This document shows, piece after piece, positions 35,423 to 44,290 of a DNA stretch of 64,000 nucleotides. The position numbers were made by a program, and so were the translations under genes. The first letter of the stretch is position 1. Every line of letters begins with the position of its first letter. The stretch is from Brevibacterium zhoupengii (GTDB lineage Bacteria > Actinomycetota > Actinomycetes > Actinomycetales > Brevibacteriaceae): the NCBI RefSeq assembly GCF_021117425.1, contig NZ_CP088298.1, positions 3,224,001 through 3,288,000 on the forward strand, given 5' to 3'. The notes beneath the pieces were generated by a model. That model saw only the letters and a list, made by a program, of their open reading frames with translations. It did not search any database and was not told the origin of the DNA.

Positions 35423-38074
35423 TCAGACGGTGGTCCTGCGCCGGCGCACCATGCTCACGGCCATGCTGCCTGCGACGATGAGAGCGAGCGCCGCCGCCAC
35501 GAGGTTCAAGGCTTCGAAGCCGGTGCGAGGCAGATCCCCGCCGTCCTTCGAACCGTCGGCGTTCGCTCCGCTGCCATCGGCACCACCCGAAGTGGCCGCG
35601 GAAGCGTTTGCATTCGCCGAGGTGGCCCCGGAGTCGTCCGCATTCGCACCGCTGCCGTTGGAGTCGGCATTCGATCCCGAGGCGTTCGCGCTGCCATTGT
35701 CACCACCGGTGGCATCGGCATCCGATCCCGCACCGTCGGATGTCCCGTCGGCGCTGCCGTCATCGCCGGCGGCGGCATTCGCCTCGTCGCCGACCTGAGC
35801 TGTGGCTTCGAATGCGTGATTGACCGGCAGCGGGTTGTCATCCCACCATTGTCCTTCCCCGGCTTTCAGTCCCAGCTCGACGGTGACCTCACCGGAGGCT
35901 TCCTCGGGTGCGGTGACGTTGATGGGGATGTCGCTCTCACCTGCGGGGATCGACTCCAAGGTCATGGTCTTCGCCGCGGCGTCCACTGTGACCTCTGGTG
36001 CCTTTGCGGTCTCCGACTGTCGGCCCTGCTGGGCTCCGGCCGATGCAGGTGCAGCGGCGCTGACGGTGTAGCCCTCGGGCAGATCAACTCTCACGTCCAC
36101 GGGTCCTGGGACCTCCGCCTCGGCGGTGGTGTTGAGGACGAAGTCCCGGCTCTCACCGGGTTCGATGCCATCTTCGGGGGCATTGAAATCGACTGTGAGC
36201 TCGCCGTTGTCGATGACGTCCTTGGTCAGGTCGGCCTGGCGTTCGTCCTTATCGGGCGAGACCTTCTTATTGGCCTCGGTGTGGTTCTCGAAATAGTCGA
36301 CCCAGGTCTCGAAGTCCGTGCGTCCGGAAAGTTCGAAGTCACCCTTGGCGAAGGAGAAGAAGTTGTCGCCCCCGGCGGCGAGGAAGCTCAGTGTCGCGAC
36401 TCTGTATTCCTTGTTCGGATCGAGCTTCTTCCCGTTGACCTCGACCGATTTCACGTGCTGGCCCTTCGCCGCGTCGGAGTCGTAGACGACCTCGAGCTCC
36501 TCGGAGATGCCGAGGTGGAGGAATGGACGCGAGGCATCGGCTGGCTGCCACTGCTCTTCGAACAGTCCGATGACGTCCGAGCCCTGCATCGTCACGACAC
36601 CGTGGTCGTTGGCGAAGGGCAGGACCGAGCTGAGTTCAGCGGCCGTGACTTCGCATGTGTCCTCTTTGTTGTAGATGTCATCGCATTTCAGGTCGGTGCG
36701 AAGCCCGCCGGGGTTCGTGATGCCGAAGTCAGCGTCGTTGAGCTGCGTGCCCTCGACTCCGTCCTTGAGTGCGTCGGCGACGAGGTTGCCCAGGGTGCTC
36801 TCCGCACCGCGGTCTTCCTTGCCGTCCTTTGTCGCGCGGGTGATGTCCTCGCTGATCTCACCGGCGACGACAGATCCTGGGACCTTCGCCTTCGCATCGG
36901 CATCGGCGATGATCTGGCTGACCTCGTCGACGACGGGCGAGTCATAGCTCTTCTTCTCCGTCTCGATGAGTTCGGTGTTCTCGGTCGTCCAGTTGCCCTC
37001 GGCATCGGCTTCGAGCTGGACCTGGCCGACGTATTCGCCGTAGCTGCCGGCCTCCAGCACGGGCCGTGTCCGGTCTGGCTCGCCGGGAACAGGAGCCTCG
37101 AAGGAGTAGGGCAGGTGGGTGTGGCCGGTGAAGAGGACGTCAACGGAGGCATCCGCCTCGGTCACGAGTTTGTTGAACTCGGCGTTCGAGGCCTTCGCCT
37201 CGTCGAGGCTCTCCGTGCTTGAGGCGCCGAGGTGGGCCTCGACGACCGTCATATCCGGCTGTTCGTCCTCGGGCAGGTTCTCGATCTCGCCGGCGACTCG
37301 GTTGACGGCGTCGGTGGGGTCACCGAATTCGAGTCCGGCGATGCCGTCGGGTGAGACCAGCGACTGGGTGTCCTTGGTGACGACGCCGATGACGGCGACC
37401 TTCACTCCACCCACATCGACCGTGGTGTAGCCCTCAAGGCCGCCGACGACGTCGGTGGTGCCCTCGTTGTAGACATTGGCTGCCAGGTAGGGGAAGTCTG
37501 CTTCGGACGAGACCCGGCCGGTCAGATCCTCAATGCCCTGGTCGAATTCGTGGTTGCCGACGGCTGAAGCCTGGACGCCGATGGCGTTGAGGACGTCAAG
37601 CGTCGGGGTGTCCTGCTGCGAGGAGGAGACGTAGGTGGAGGCTCCGATGTTGTCGCCGGCGGAGAGGACCCCGGTTCCGGCGGTGCCGTCTTGGGCGCCG
37701 TACGTTGCGCGCTGTTCCTCGACGACCGAGGCGAGCTGCGTGCCCGCCTCGGCGATGCGTCCGTGGAAGTCGGTGATGTTGAGCAGCTGGACCTTGGTGC
37801 CTTCGGCCGCGTCCTGTGTCGAGGTGTCCTTGTCCTCACCCTCGGCGGCCTCTGCTGCGTCTGCTGCAGGCGAGTCTGCGGAGTCAGAGTCACCAGCTGA
37901 GGAGTCGCTTGGGGATGGTTCGGAGGGGCCGATCGTCGAGGACGTTTCCTCTGCGGAGCCATTTCCGAGGGATGCGGCAAGTGAGGGAGCGGCGCCCGGC
38001 AGCGTCAACATTGACACTGCCGCTCCCGTTGCCAGCATCTTGGTCACTAGTCTCTTAGTCACTAGCTTCGACAT
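35423..38074 (-). CDS. LPXTG-anchored 5'-nucleotidase / 2',3'-cyclic phosphodiesterase (UshA-like)
   Basis: An 883-residue secreted enzyme. After a signal peptide (about 1-34) and an acidic linker comes a calcineurin-type metallophosphatase domain with DFH (102-104), GDN (140-142), GNHE (173-176) and GHTH (about 315). The 5'-nucleotidase C-terminal substrate domain covers about 420-600, and a beta-rich domain plus a long Ala/Gly/Asp/Ser stalk follow. The end is a sorting signal: LPRTG at 848-852, a hydrophobic helix and RRRR. It should be linked to peptidoglycan by sortase and release phosphate and nucleosides outside the cell. No sortase gene is in the window. Confidence 0.92.
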   Translation of the reverse strand: MSKLVTKRLVTKMLATGAAVSMLTLPGAAPSLAASLGNGSAEETSSTIGPSEPSPSDSSAGDSDSADSPAADAAEAAEGEDKDTSTQDAAEGTKVQLLNITDFHGRIAEAGTQLASVVEEQRATYGAQDGTAGTGVLSAGDNIGASTYVSSSQQDTPTLDVLNAIGVQASAVGNHEFDQGIEDLTGRVSSEADFPYLAANVYNEGTTDVVGGLEGYTTVDVGGVKVAVIGVVTKDTQSLVSPDGIAGLEFGDPTDAVNRVAGEIENLPEDEQPDMTVVEAHLGASSTESLDEAKASNAEFNKLVTEADASVDVLFTGHTHLPYSFEAPVPGEPDRTRPVLEAGSYGEYVGQVQLEADAEGNWTTENTELIETEKKSYDSPVVDEVSQIIADADAKAKVPGSVVAGEISEDITRATKDGKEDRGAESTLGNLVADALKDGVEGTQLNDADFGITNPGGLRTDLKCDDIYNKEDTCEVTAAELSSVLPFANDHGVVTMQGSDVIGLFEEQWQPADASRPFLHLGISEELEVVYDSDAAKGQHVKSVEVNGKKLDPNKEYRVATLSFLAAGGDNFFSFAKGDFELSGRTDFETWVDYFENHTEANKKVSPDKDERQADLTKDVIDNGELTVDFNAPEDGIEPGESRDFVLNTTAEAEVPGPVDVRVDLPEGYTVSAAAPASAGAQQGRQSETAKAPEVTVDAAAKTMTLESIPAGESDIPINVTAPEEASGEVTVELGLKAGEGQWWDDNPLPVNHAFEATAQVGDEANAAAGDDGSADGTSDGAGSDADATGGDNGSANASGSNADSNGSGANADDSGATSANANASAATSGGADGSGANADGSKDGGDLPRTGFEALNLVAAALALIVAGSMAVSMVRRRRTTV

Positions 38075-38250
38075 GTATGTGGTTTCCTTTGGTCATTGCA
38101 TCCGCCGCACAACAGCTGTGCCGGGTGAGGATCAAGCAGACTCATTCTGCAGTGCTTAAGCGAACGATGAGTTACCTACATGTGAATGTACACAGGATTC
38201 TCACATCTGAAAAGAGGGATTCTCTCAAAAAGACGATGCGGCCCTGCGAA

Positions 38251-38290
38251 GTCGGGATCCCTGTCGTGCTGTCGGGATCCCTGTCGTTCT
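38251..38290. repeat. tandem 20-bp repeat, two copies
   Basis: 38251-38270 and 38271-38290 differ by one base; each contains the palindrome GGGATCCC followed by TGTCGT. Confidence 0.85.
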
Positions 38291-38299
38291 ATCGAAAAC

Positions 38300-38323
38300 G
38301 GCCCAGTGGTCGGCAACTGGGCC
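38300..38323 (-). terminator. rho-independent terminator after truA
   Basis: GGCCCAGT and ACTGGGCC enclose an eight-base loop and are followed on the minus strand by GTTTTCG, 43 bases after the truA stop. Confidence 0.75.
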
Positions 38324-38365
38324 TGTGCTGCGGTTAGGCCGGTGTCGAAAGAGAGCTTGTTCGGA

Positions 38366-39220
38366 CTAGGCCTGTGTTCGGCGGGCCATGGTCTGTGCCG
38401 CACGGGAAGCATAGAACTCGGCTTCGGGATATCCCACCCCGGTGAGGACGAGGCCATGTGCAGGAGAGACGAACATCGGAACATCGGGGTCGACTCCCGC
38501 GTCCGCTTCGGCCAGTAGCTCAGCGGGCCGAGTCACCGGCCAGGTGCCGGATCCGACCTTGATCAGCCCACCCACCAGGGCACGGACCATGTGGTGGCAG
38601 AACGCGTCGGCCCGCAGATCGATGGTGATGACGGCTTCCTGGTCTCGGGTGACCTCGAGTTCGTGCAGCGTGCGGATGGTCGTCGCACCCTCACGTGGTT
38701 TGCAGAAGGGAATGAAGTCGTGAAGCCCCTGGGCCTCCCGTGCGGCTTCGGCCATCGCCTCGGCGTCGAGTTCACCTTTGTGTCGCGGTGTCACGGGTGT
38801 CAGCAGCGGGTCGATGAAGGACCGGCGGTCGGCGAGCCTGTACTGGTAGGTCCTCCACAGCGCGGAGAACCGAGCGTCGAAGTCTACGGGCACCTCGGAG
38901 ACCGCATGGATGACGATGTCATCGGTGTCATCGACGGTGAGGACTCCGCGCAGACGCGACAGCAGCGCCGCCTCGGCGGGTCTGGAGGACTTGCCGATGA
39001 GCTTCTCGATGCCGTCTTCGGCGAGGTCGATGTGGACGACCTGCCGTCTGGCGTGGACGCCTGCGTCGGTGCGGCCGGCAACGACGGTGGCCACCTCGGC
39101 GCCGGTGATCCGGGACAGCCCGGCCTCCAGCGAGGCCTGCACGGTGCGCAGCCCGGGCTGCTTGGCCCAGCCGTGGAAGTCGGTGCCGCGATAGCCGAGG
39201 TCGATGCGGAAGCGCGTCAT
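38366..39220 (-). CDS. truA: tRNA pseudouridine(38-40) synthase
   Basis: A 284-residue TruA. The start MTRFRIDLGYRGTDFHGW, the catalytic-aspartate motif AGRTDAGVHARRQVVH (about residues 47-62) and the segment DAFCHHMVRALVGGLIKVG are diagnostic. It overlaps the LemA-like gene stop by four bases and ends before a clear terminator, so the two are one transcript. TruA lies near rplM-rpsI in many bacteria, as here. Confidence 0.95.
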   Translation of the reverse strand: MTRFRIDLGYRGTDFHGWAKQPGLRTVQASLEAGLSRITGAEVATVVAGRTDAGVHARRQVVHIDLAEDGIEKLIGKSSRPAEAALLSRLRGVLTVDDTDDIVIHAVSEVPVDFDARFSALWRTYQYRLADRRSFIDPLLTPVTPRHKGELDAEAMAEAAREAQGLHDFIPFCKPREGATTIRTLHELEVTRDQEAVITIDLRADAFCHHMVRALVGGLIKVGSGTWPVTRPAELLAEADAGVDPDVPMFVSPAHGLVLTGVGYPEAEFYASRAAQTMARRTQA

Positions 39221-39855
39221 GATCCGGTCGATCCGGTTCGGTCCTGCGCTCCAAACTGGTCCTGGGGATCCGCTTCCGCGAAGGACCGTTCCTGGCCCGA
39301 TTCGGTGAAGGGTTCGCGGGCCTTGAACACGTTTTTGAACAGCCGCGATACGGCACGTTCGCGTTGCCGGTGGTAGAGATCGACGTTCGTGTTGTAGATG
39401 CGGGCACCGGAGAGGATGCGTTCAGCCAGCACGTTGAGCTGACCGTGCAGCAGCGCGATGGTGGTGTCGAGTTCTTCGCGGGGACCTGTCTGCATCGCGA
39501 GGGTCGAGTCGGTGGCGATGGCCCTGTCACTGATCTGACTGGGGATCTGTGCCGCATCGTCGATGGTACGGCTCAGTGCATTCTCCGCCGCAGCTCCGCG
39601 AGGGCCGAAGGGAGCCCGCTGGGCCGAGGCGAGTGCGAGTTCGACAGAGCTGAGATCTCGAGTAGTGATCTGCTGCAGCGTTCCGATATAGGCAGGCACG
39701 AGGGCATGCCTGCCGCGGAGTTCGACGAGCAGCTGGCGTTTGGCCTCATCGCAGAGCGACCGCGCCATCGACAGCTGGTTGAAGCGCAGGAATGTCACGG
39801 TCAGGGCGAGGACGACGAGGGCAAGCACACATGCTCCGACGATGAACCAGACCAC
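39217..39855 (-). CDS. LemA-like membrane-anchored protein
   Basis: A 212-residue protein with one N-terminal membrane helix (about residues 3-24), followed by long helical segments. The C-terminal part NTNVDLYHRQRERAV..LFKNVFKAREPF matches the LemA pattern of a conserved N-x-x-V-x-x-Y near the end of the four-helix bundle. LemA proteins have no settled biochemical role. GAGGAGG precedes the GTG start. The final 30 residues are polar. It is coupled to truA by an ATGA overlap. Confidence 0.7.
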   Translation of the reverse strand: MVWFIVGACVLALVVLALTVTFLRFNQLSMARSLCDEAKRQLLVELRGRHALVPAYIGTLQQITTRDLSSVELALASAQRAPFGPRGAAAENALSRTIDDAAQIPSQISDRAIATDSTLAMQTGPREELDTTIALLHGQLNVLAERILSGARIYNTNVDLYHRQRERAVSRLFKNVFKAREPFTESGQERSFAEADPQDQFGAQDRTGSTGS

Positions 39856-39921
39856 TGCCGCCTCCTCTTCTCATTCGCTTGACCGACACTTCAGTTTACG
39901 CGGGGTTCAGACTCCTCGCGA

Positions 39922-40002
39922 ATGGGACCAGCACCTGCTCACAGATGAACCAGCATCCCGTCTCGAATGCGCCAATGTCAGTTCACGATGGGACCAGCAC
40001 CT
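39922..40002. repeat. 15-bp direct repeats upstream of the glycosyltransferase
   Basis: ATGGGACCAGCACCT occurs at 39922-39936 and 39988-40002, 66 bp apart, with a partial copy (ATGAACCAGCATC) near 39944. All lie in the 280-bp gap between the divergent LemA-like and glycosyltransferase genes. Confidence 0.7.
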
Positions 40003-40135
40003 CCTTGCCGCCGCCGCTGCGGAGCGCGGAAGCGATCGGGTGCGAATGCTCACGCGCGGCGATTTCGGCCTTTCGTCGCCGAAGGGTCGCCTCGATGTTG
40101 CCCGTCCTTCACTCTGGGGGCGTGAACTGAGTTCT

Positions 40136-41317
40136 GTGAGAGTAGCGATCGTTGCAGAGTCCTTCCTCCCCAATATGAATGGGGTCACCCACTCACTCCT
40201 CCGTGTCCTCGACCATCTGGCCGACCGCGGCGACGAAGTCCTCATCATCGCACCAGGCACGCGCCGCGACGGCCCCAAGGAGGTCGCCGGAGCCCGCATC
40301 GTGCGGGTCCCCTCGATCGCCCTGCCGAAGTATCGGCGGGTTCGCGTCGCCCCCGGTGGAGTCAGCCGCATCAAGCGACTGCTGGAGAACTTCAATCCCG
40401 ATGTCGTCCACCTGGCCAGTCCCTTCGTGCTCGGCTGGCGCGGTGTCCTGGCGGCGCAGAGCCTCGATCTGCCGACGGTGGCGATCTATCAGACCGAGGT
40501 GCCCGCGTATGCCGCACGGTACGGCATGCACGGCATCGAGGCGATGCTGTGGTCGCATGTGCGCAACATCCACCAGCATGCTTCCCTGACCTTGGCCCCG
40601 TCGAGCTACACTCTTGATCAGCTCTCCGACCTCGGTGTCGCCGAGGTGGATCTGTGGGCCCGCGGGGTCGATTCCTCCCGCTTCGACCCCAGTCACCGGT
40701 CAGAGGCCTGGCGCCGATCCGTGGCACCGAATGGTGAGAAGATCGTCGGCTATGTCGGCCGTCTCGCCGCCGAGAAGCAGGTCGAGGACCTGGCTGTCTT
40801 GGACGACGTGCCCGGATCGAAGCTCGTCATCGTCGGCGACGGACCGTGGCGGGCTAAGCTCGAACGGGCCCTGCCGAATGCTCATTTCGCCGGATTCCTC
40901 GGCGGTGATGCTCTGGCTCAGGCCGTCGCGAGCTTCGACCTCATGATCGCCCCCGGTGAGCTCGAGACCTTCTGCCAGACGATCCAGGAGGCGATGGCCT
41001 CCGAGGTTCCCGTCATCGCTCCTGCACGTGGCGGGCCATTGGACCTCGTCGACTCCTCCCACACCGGCTGGCTCTACACGCCGAAGGATCTGGTGGCGAT
41101 GCGCGGACACGTCATTGACCTCCTCGGCGATGAGGCAAAGCGTCGGGCGTTCGGTGTTGCCGGGCGTCAGCAGGTGCTCAGCCGCAGCTGGAAGAGCGTG
41201 TGCTCACAGCTCATCGGCCACTATTCGCGGGCGATCGAGAATCCTCACCCTCAGGTCCTGGGCCGCGGCTTCATCGTGGCGACACCCACCACGTCCGAAG
41301 ACTCCTCACCCTTCTAG
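40136..41317 (+). CDS. GT4-family glycosyltransferase (alpha-mannosyltransferase-like)
   Basis: A 393-residue GT-B enzyme resembling actinobacterial MgtA/PimB'-type mannosyltransferases. The N-terminal domain begins VRVAIVAESFLPNMNGVTHS with the usual glycine loop. The C-terminal nucleotide-sugar domain has GYVGRLAAEKQVEDL, VIVGDGPWR and the E-x7-E motif in ELETFCQTIQEA (about residues 275-287). GTG at 40136 is chosen because it starts at the conserved first strand; the frame is open to 39740 but that part has no similarity I recognise and crosses a repeat-bearing gap. A role in phosphatidylinositol mannoside, lipomannan or another envelope glycan is likely; donor and acceptor are not determined. 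Confidence 0.85.
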   Translation: MRVAIVAESFLPNMNGVTHSLLRVLDHLADRGDEVLIIAPGTRRDGPKEVAGARIVRVPSIALPKYRRVRVAPGGVSRIKRLLENFNPDVVHLASPFVLGWRGVLAAQSLDLPTVAIYQTEVPAYAARYGMHGIEAMLWSHVRNIHQHASLTLAPSSYTLDQLSDLGVAEVDLWARGVDSSRFDPSHRSEAWRRSVAPNGEKIVGYVGRLAAEKQVEDLAVLDDVPGSKLVIVGDGPWRAKLERALPNAHFAGFLGGDALAQAVASFDLMIAPGELETFCQTIQEAMASEVPVIAPARGGPLDLVDSSHTGWLYTPKDLVAMRGHVIDLLGDEAKRRAFGVAGRQQVLSRSWKSVCSQLIGHYSRAIENPHPQVLGRGFIVATPTTSEDSSPF

Positions 41318-41362
41318 GCACACCCGCCGTCAGCCGTCGAAAGCCGAGAGTAGGGCTGCGCG

Positions 41363-41926
41363 TCAGGCTTGCGCGACCCAATCGGCGACGGTGAGCACGG
41401 TGGCCTGTTTGGGGAAGACCTTTTCGGTGAGTACTCGGTGGACCTCCTCATCCCGGTCGGCGCAGGCGTCGGAGAGCACCGTCAGCCGGTAGTCGAGGTC
41501 GGCAGCCTGGCGGATGGTCGAGAGGACCACTCCGCTGGTGGCGACGCCGGCCAGGACCAAGGTGTCGGCACCGTAACCGCGCAGCAGAACCTCGAGATCG
41601 CTGCCGGCGAATGCGCTGATGCGACGCTTCGTCACGATCGGTTCCCCCTCGTGACGGCCCAGCGTCTCGTGGATGCTCGTCGAGGCGTGTGCCTCATCGA
41701 GGTCACCATGAGCGGCGATCTGCCGAAACGATGCGGTGTCAGGGAGCGCAGGGTGACCATCACGCAGGGCAACACGCACCCAGATGACGGGGATTCCCTG
41801 ATCTCTTGCGGCGGCGACAGCATCCCGGGCGCGTTCGAGAACACCGGTCTTGGTGAAGGCCTCATCACCGGCGATGCCGTTCTGGAAGTCCATGGCGAGC
41901 AGGACGGGGCGATGGTTTGCAGCCAT
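41363..41926 (-). CDS. isochorismatase-fold hydrolase lacking the usual catalytic cysteine
   Basis: A 187-residue isochorismatase-family protein. The aspartate of AMDFQNG (about residue 12) and the lysine of IVTKRRISAF (about residue 95) of the usual triad are present. The site that holds the nucleophilic cysteine in nicotinamidases reads GVATSGVVLST (about residues 127-137), with valine instead. Some family members, such as the isochorismatase domain of EntB, also lack the cysteine and use a different mechanism. AAGGAGAC precedes the ATG. It converges on the glycosyltransferase. Substrate unknown. Confidence 0.85.
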   Translation of the reverse strand: MAANHRPVLLAMDFQNGIAGDEAFTKTGVLERARDAVAAARDQGIPVIWVRVALRDGHPALPDTASFRQIAAHGDLDEAHASTSIHETLGRHEGEPIVTKRRISAFAGSDLEVLLRGYGADTLVLAGVATSGVVLSTIRQAADLDYRLTVLSDACADRDEEVHRVLTEKVFPKQATVLTVADWVAQA

Positions 41927-42063
41927 TGTTTGTCTCCTTCGCGGATCTGCGCGGCAGTCGAGATGCGAGCCGACTGCCTTTCTTCGCCGAGGATACTCTT
42001 CGTCAGGTCAGCTGGCCGCGGATGCTCGGAGCATGACCTTCGAGCGTCCCGCTTCGGTGGTCC

Positions 42064-42702
42064 TCAGTCCACGATCCCGCGGGCGTCGAGTGCCCGGCCC
42101 GTGTCCTGAGCGTACTTCACCGAGCGAAGAATCGCGGGGACGACCCTGGCCTTGATGCTCGAGTCGAGGCCACGGGCTCGAGCGGCACGGTCGGCTTCTC
42201 CCAGCAGTCCTGAGATGTGGGAGATGGCACGCACCATGAGGCTCGCGGTCAGTGCGATCGTGTCCGGACTGGCGCCGAAGAAACGCAGTGGTGAGACGAT
42301 TACGGTGAAGGTGTCGAGCAGCTGTGCCACGGTCGTGGTCAGGGTCAGCAGCATCGCAGCCTGGACGCAGGCGAACACAGTACCGCCGACGGTGAGGCCG
42401 GCGCGCAGCGATCCGAAGAAGTACTGCATGGCTATGACGATGAGGATCAGCACCGCCGCATAGAGCCAGGTCTTGAGGAAGTGACGCAGCCTCAGCCTGG
42501 CGGTGAAGCCGAGCACGACGAGGACGGCGAACATCGACCAGTTGATGATCGGGTCGCGGAAGATCAGAGCGACAACGCCGATCAGGGCGATGACGACCAG
42601 CTTCGCCCCGGTCGGCGTTCTGTGCAGCCAACCGGGGGTGTGCGCCACCTTCCCGAACAGCTGCGGCCTGGGTCGAATACCGGCGCGGGATGTCCGGCTC
42701 AC
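42064..42702 (-). CDS. bioN: ECF transporter transmembrane component (biotin module)
   Basis: A 212-residue CbiQ/EcfT protein with four to five membrane helices. The cytoplasmic coupling helices with an A-R-A-type motif are visible in the segment EADRAARARGLD (about residues 165-176). It couples the ATPase to the substrate-binding BioY subunit. It begins in a 4-base overlap with bioM and is the last gene of bioY-bioM-bioN. Confidence 0.9.
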   Translation of the reverse strand: MSRTSRAGIRPRPQLFGKVAHTPGWLHRTPTGAKLVVIALIGVVALIFRDPIINWSMFAVLVVLGFTARLRLRHFLKTWLYAAVLILIVIAMQYFFGSLRAGLTVGGTVFACVQAAMLLTLTTTVAQLLDTFTVIVSPLRFFGASPDTIALTASLMVRAISHISGLLGEADRAARARGLDSSIKARVVPAILRSVKYAQDTGRALDARGIVD

Positions 42703-43469
42703 GAGGAGTCGCTCATGATCAGCTCACGGTACATTCGCGTCGCTTCGTCGGGAGTCGAGTCGTGGACGATCCGTCCGGAGTCGACGACGAGGGCGCGGTC
42801 GGCCATCCCGGCGAAGTCGAGGTCGTGGGTGGAGAAGATCACGCGCACACCTCGGCGAGCGACAAGGTCGGCCAGTAGCTTTCGCAACTTCTCCTTGTTG
42901 CGCAGGTCAAGCAGCGTGGTCGGTTCATCGAGGACGAGGATCTGCGGATCGACTGCCAGCACGGCAGCCAATGCGACCAGCTGGCGCTGACCGCCGGAGA
43001 GCTCGTAGACGCTGCGCTCGGCCAGATCGGCAATGCCCAGTTCTTCGAGCACCGCTAAGGCAGCGGCGCGGCGTTGCGCCTTCGGAACGCGTTTGCGCAG
43101 GGAGAGTTCGATGTCTTCGAGCGGGGTCGGCATCACCAGCTGCGCCGCCGGGTCGGTGAAGACGAAGCCCACTCGAGAGCGAACCTGCTTCGCCTCATCG
43201 ACCGGGTCAAGACCGTCGACGAGCACCTGACCGGAGTTGGCTGTGACGAGCCCGTTGAACAGCTGCAGCAGTGTGGACTTTCCAGAGCCGTTGGCCCCGA
43301 TGATCGCAATCGTGGATTCATCGAGCGTGACGTCGACGTCGGTGAGGATCGGGCGGTAGACATCACCGGCAGGGGTGTCATCGAGGACCCCCACGGAGAC
43401 CTCGGAGAAGCTGATCTCCCGCACCCGCTCCCCCACGTTCTCAGGGTCCGACTTCCGACCGAAGATCAC
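42699..43469 (-). CDS. bioM: ECF transporter ATP-binding protein (biotin module)
   Basis: A 256-residue ABC ATPase. Walker A GANGSGKSTLL (about residues 58-68), the Q-loop VFTDPAAQLVMP, signature YELSGGQRQLVAL, Walker B ILVLDEPTTLLD and the H-loop STHDLD are complete. The Q-loop form with DPAAQ is typical of ECF ATPases. About 30 N-terminal residues precede the ABC fold. It overlaps bioY and bioN by four bases each. Confidence 0.93.
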   Translation of the reverse strand: MIFGRKSDPENVGERVREISFSEVSVGVLDDTPAGDVYRPILTDVDVTLDESTIAIIGANGSGKSTLLQLFNGLVTANSGQVLVDGLDPVDEAKQVRSRVGFVFTDPAAQLVMPTPLEDIELSLRKRVPKAQRRAAALAVLEELGIADLAERSVYELSGGQRQLVALAAVLAVDPQILVLDEPTTLLDLRNKEKLRKLLADLVARRGVRVIFSTHDLDFAGMADRALVVDSGRIVHDSTPDEATRMYRELIMSDSS

Positions 43470-44197
43470 TGTGCCGCGGTGCCTTCAGAACCAGTGCCTT
43501 CCGAGCCAGCTCCCGCAGACTCAGCACCCACGGACCCAGCACCAGCGGTCTGAGCATTCGGACCTGGCGTCGGGACACCTCGGCGACGGAGGACATCGGG
43601 GAATGCCCGGTGGATGAGCAGTGCGACGGAGACGGCGAGGACGTTCTTGATGATGTCACCGGGCCAGTACGCGAGGTCGGCGACGGCGGCGACGCCCAAG
43701 GGCAGGTCGGCGTTGATCGACATTCCGAGGATTCCCAGCGGATGGTTGAGCAGCAGGCTGGAGCCCAGTCCGCCGATGAAGAGGGCGATCCACAGCTTCG
43801 ATCCGCGGAAGCGGCGGATAGCCCAGCGGGCGACGAAGCCGGTGGCGAGAGCGTAGAGCGTGAACGACAGAATGTAGCCGGCGCTGGGGCCGGCCAGGAC
43901 GCCGATGCCACCGCTCATGCCGGAGAAGATCGGCAGTCCCAGAAGGCCGAGCACGACGTAGAGCAGGACCGCGCCTCCCCCGCGCCACGGGCCCAGCACC
44001 AGACCGCAGAGCGCGATTGCGAAGGTCTGCAGGGTGATCGGCACACCGGCCGGCCCGACGGGGATCGGCGGCATGATCGCGAATGCTGCCAGAAGTGCGG
44101 CGAAGACCGCGATCAGTGCAATATCGCCGGCTCTGCCAGCTGTGGCATTCCGCCCGGCCCTCGCCGAGGTGGTGCTGCCGGTGTGCGCGTATGACAT
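43466..44197 (-). CDS. bioY: biotin transporter substrate-specificity component BioY
   Basis: A 243-residue S component with six membrane helices. The BioY hallmarks are VPITLQTFAIALCGLVLGPW (about residues 54-73), GPSAGYILSF and the helix with YWPGDIIKNVLAV. GGAGAA precedes the ATG at 44197; the open frame to 44248 would run into the operator and is rejected. The C-terminal 30 residues are a Gly/Ser/Glu-rich repeat tail. A BioQ-like palindrome lies 57 bp upstream of the start. Confidence 0.94.
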   Translation of the reverse strand: MSYAHTGSTTSARAGRNATAGRAGDIALIAVFAALLAAFAIMPPIPVGPAGVPITLQTFAIALCGLVLGPWRGGGAVLLYVVLGLLGLPIFSGMSGGIGVLAGPSAGYILSFTLYALATGFVARWAIRRFRGSKLWIALFIGGLGSSLLLNHPLGILGMSINADLPLGVAAVADLAYWPGDIIKNVLAVSVALLIHRAFPDVLRRRGVPTPGPNAQTAGAGSVGAESAGAGSEGTGSEGTAAQ

Positions 44198-44253
44198 GAG
44201 TTCTCCGATGGTGAGGTGGCACCCGAGACCTACTCGGGCACCACCCACCTTAA

Positions 44254-44268
44254 CTGAACACTGTTCAG
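44254..44268. promoter_or_regulatory. BioQ-like operator upstream of bioYMN
   Basis: CTGAACA-C-TGTTCAG is a perfect 15-bp palindrome. Its core TGAAC-N3-GTTCA closely matches TGAAC-N3-GTTAC, the motif described for the corynebacterial biotin repressor BioQ. It sits between the guaA stop and the bioY start. No bioQ gene is present in the window. Confidence 0.75.
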
Positions 44269-44290
44269 GAGTTGTAGTCGGGGAACAGAA

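Larger units (their letters stand above)
38075..38365. other. intergenic region, nucleotidase promoter side and truA 3' flank
   Basis: This 291-bp gap holds the truA terminator, a tandem 20-bp repeat and a relatively AT-rich stretch (38150-38235) next to the nucleotidase start, where a promoter is expected but not clearly readable. AAAGGA precedes the nucleotidase ATG. Confidence 0.5.
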
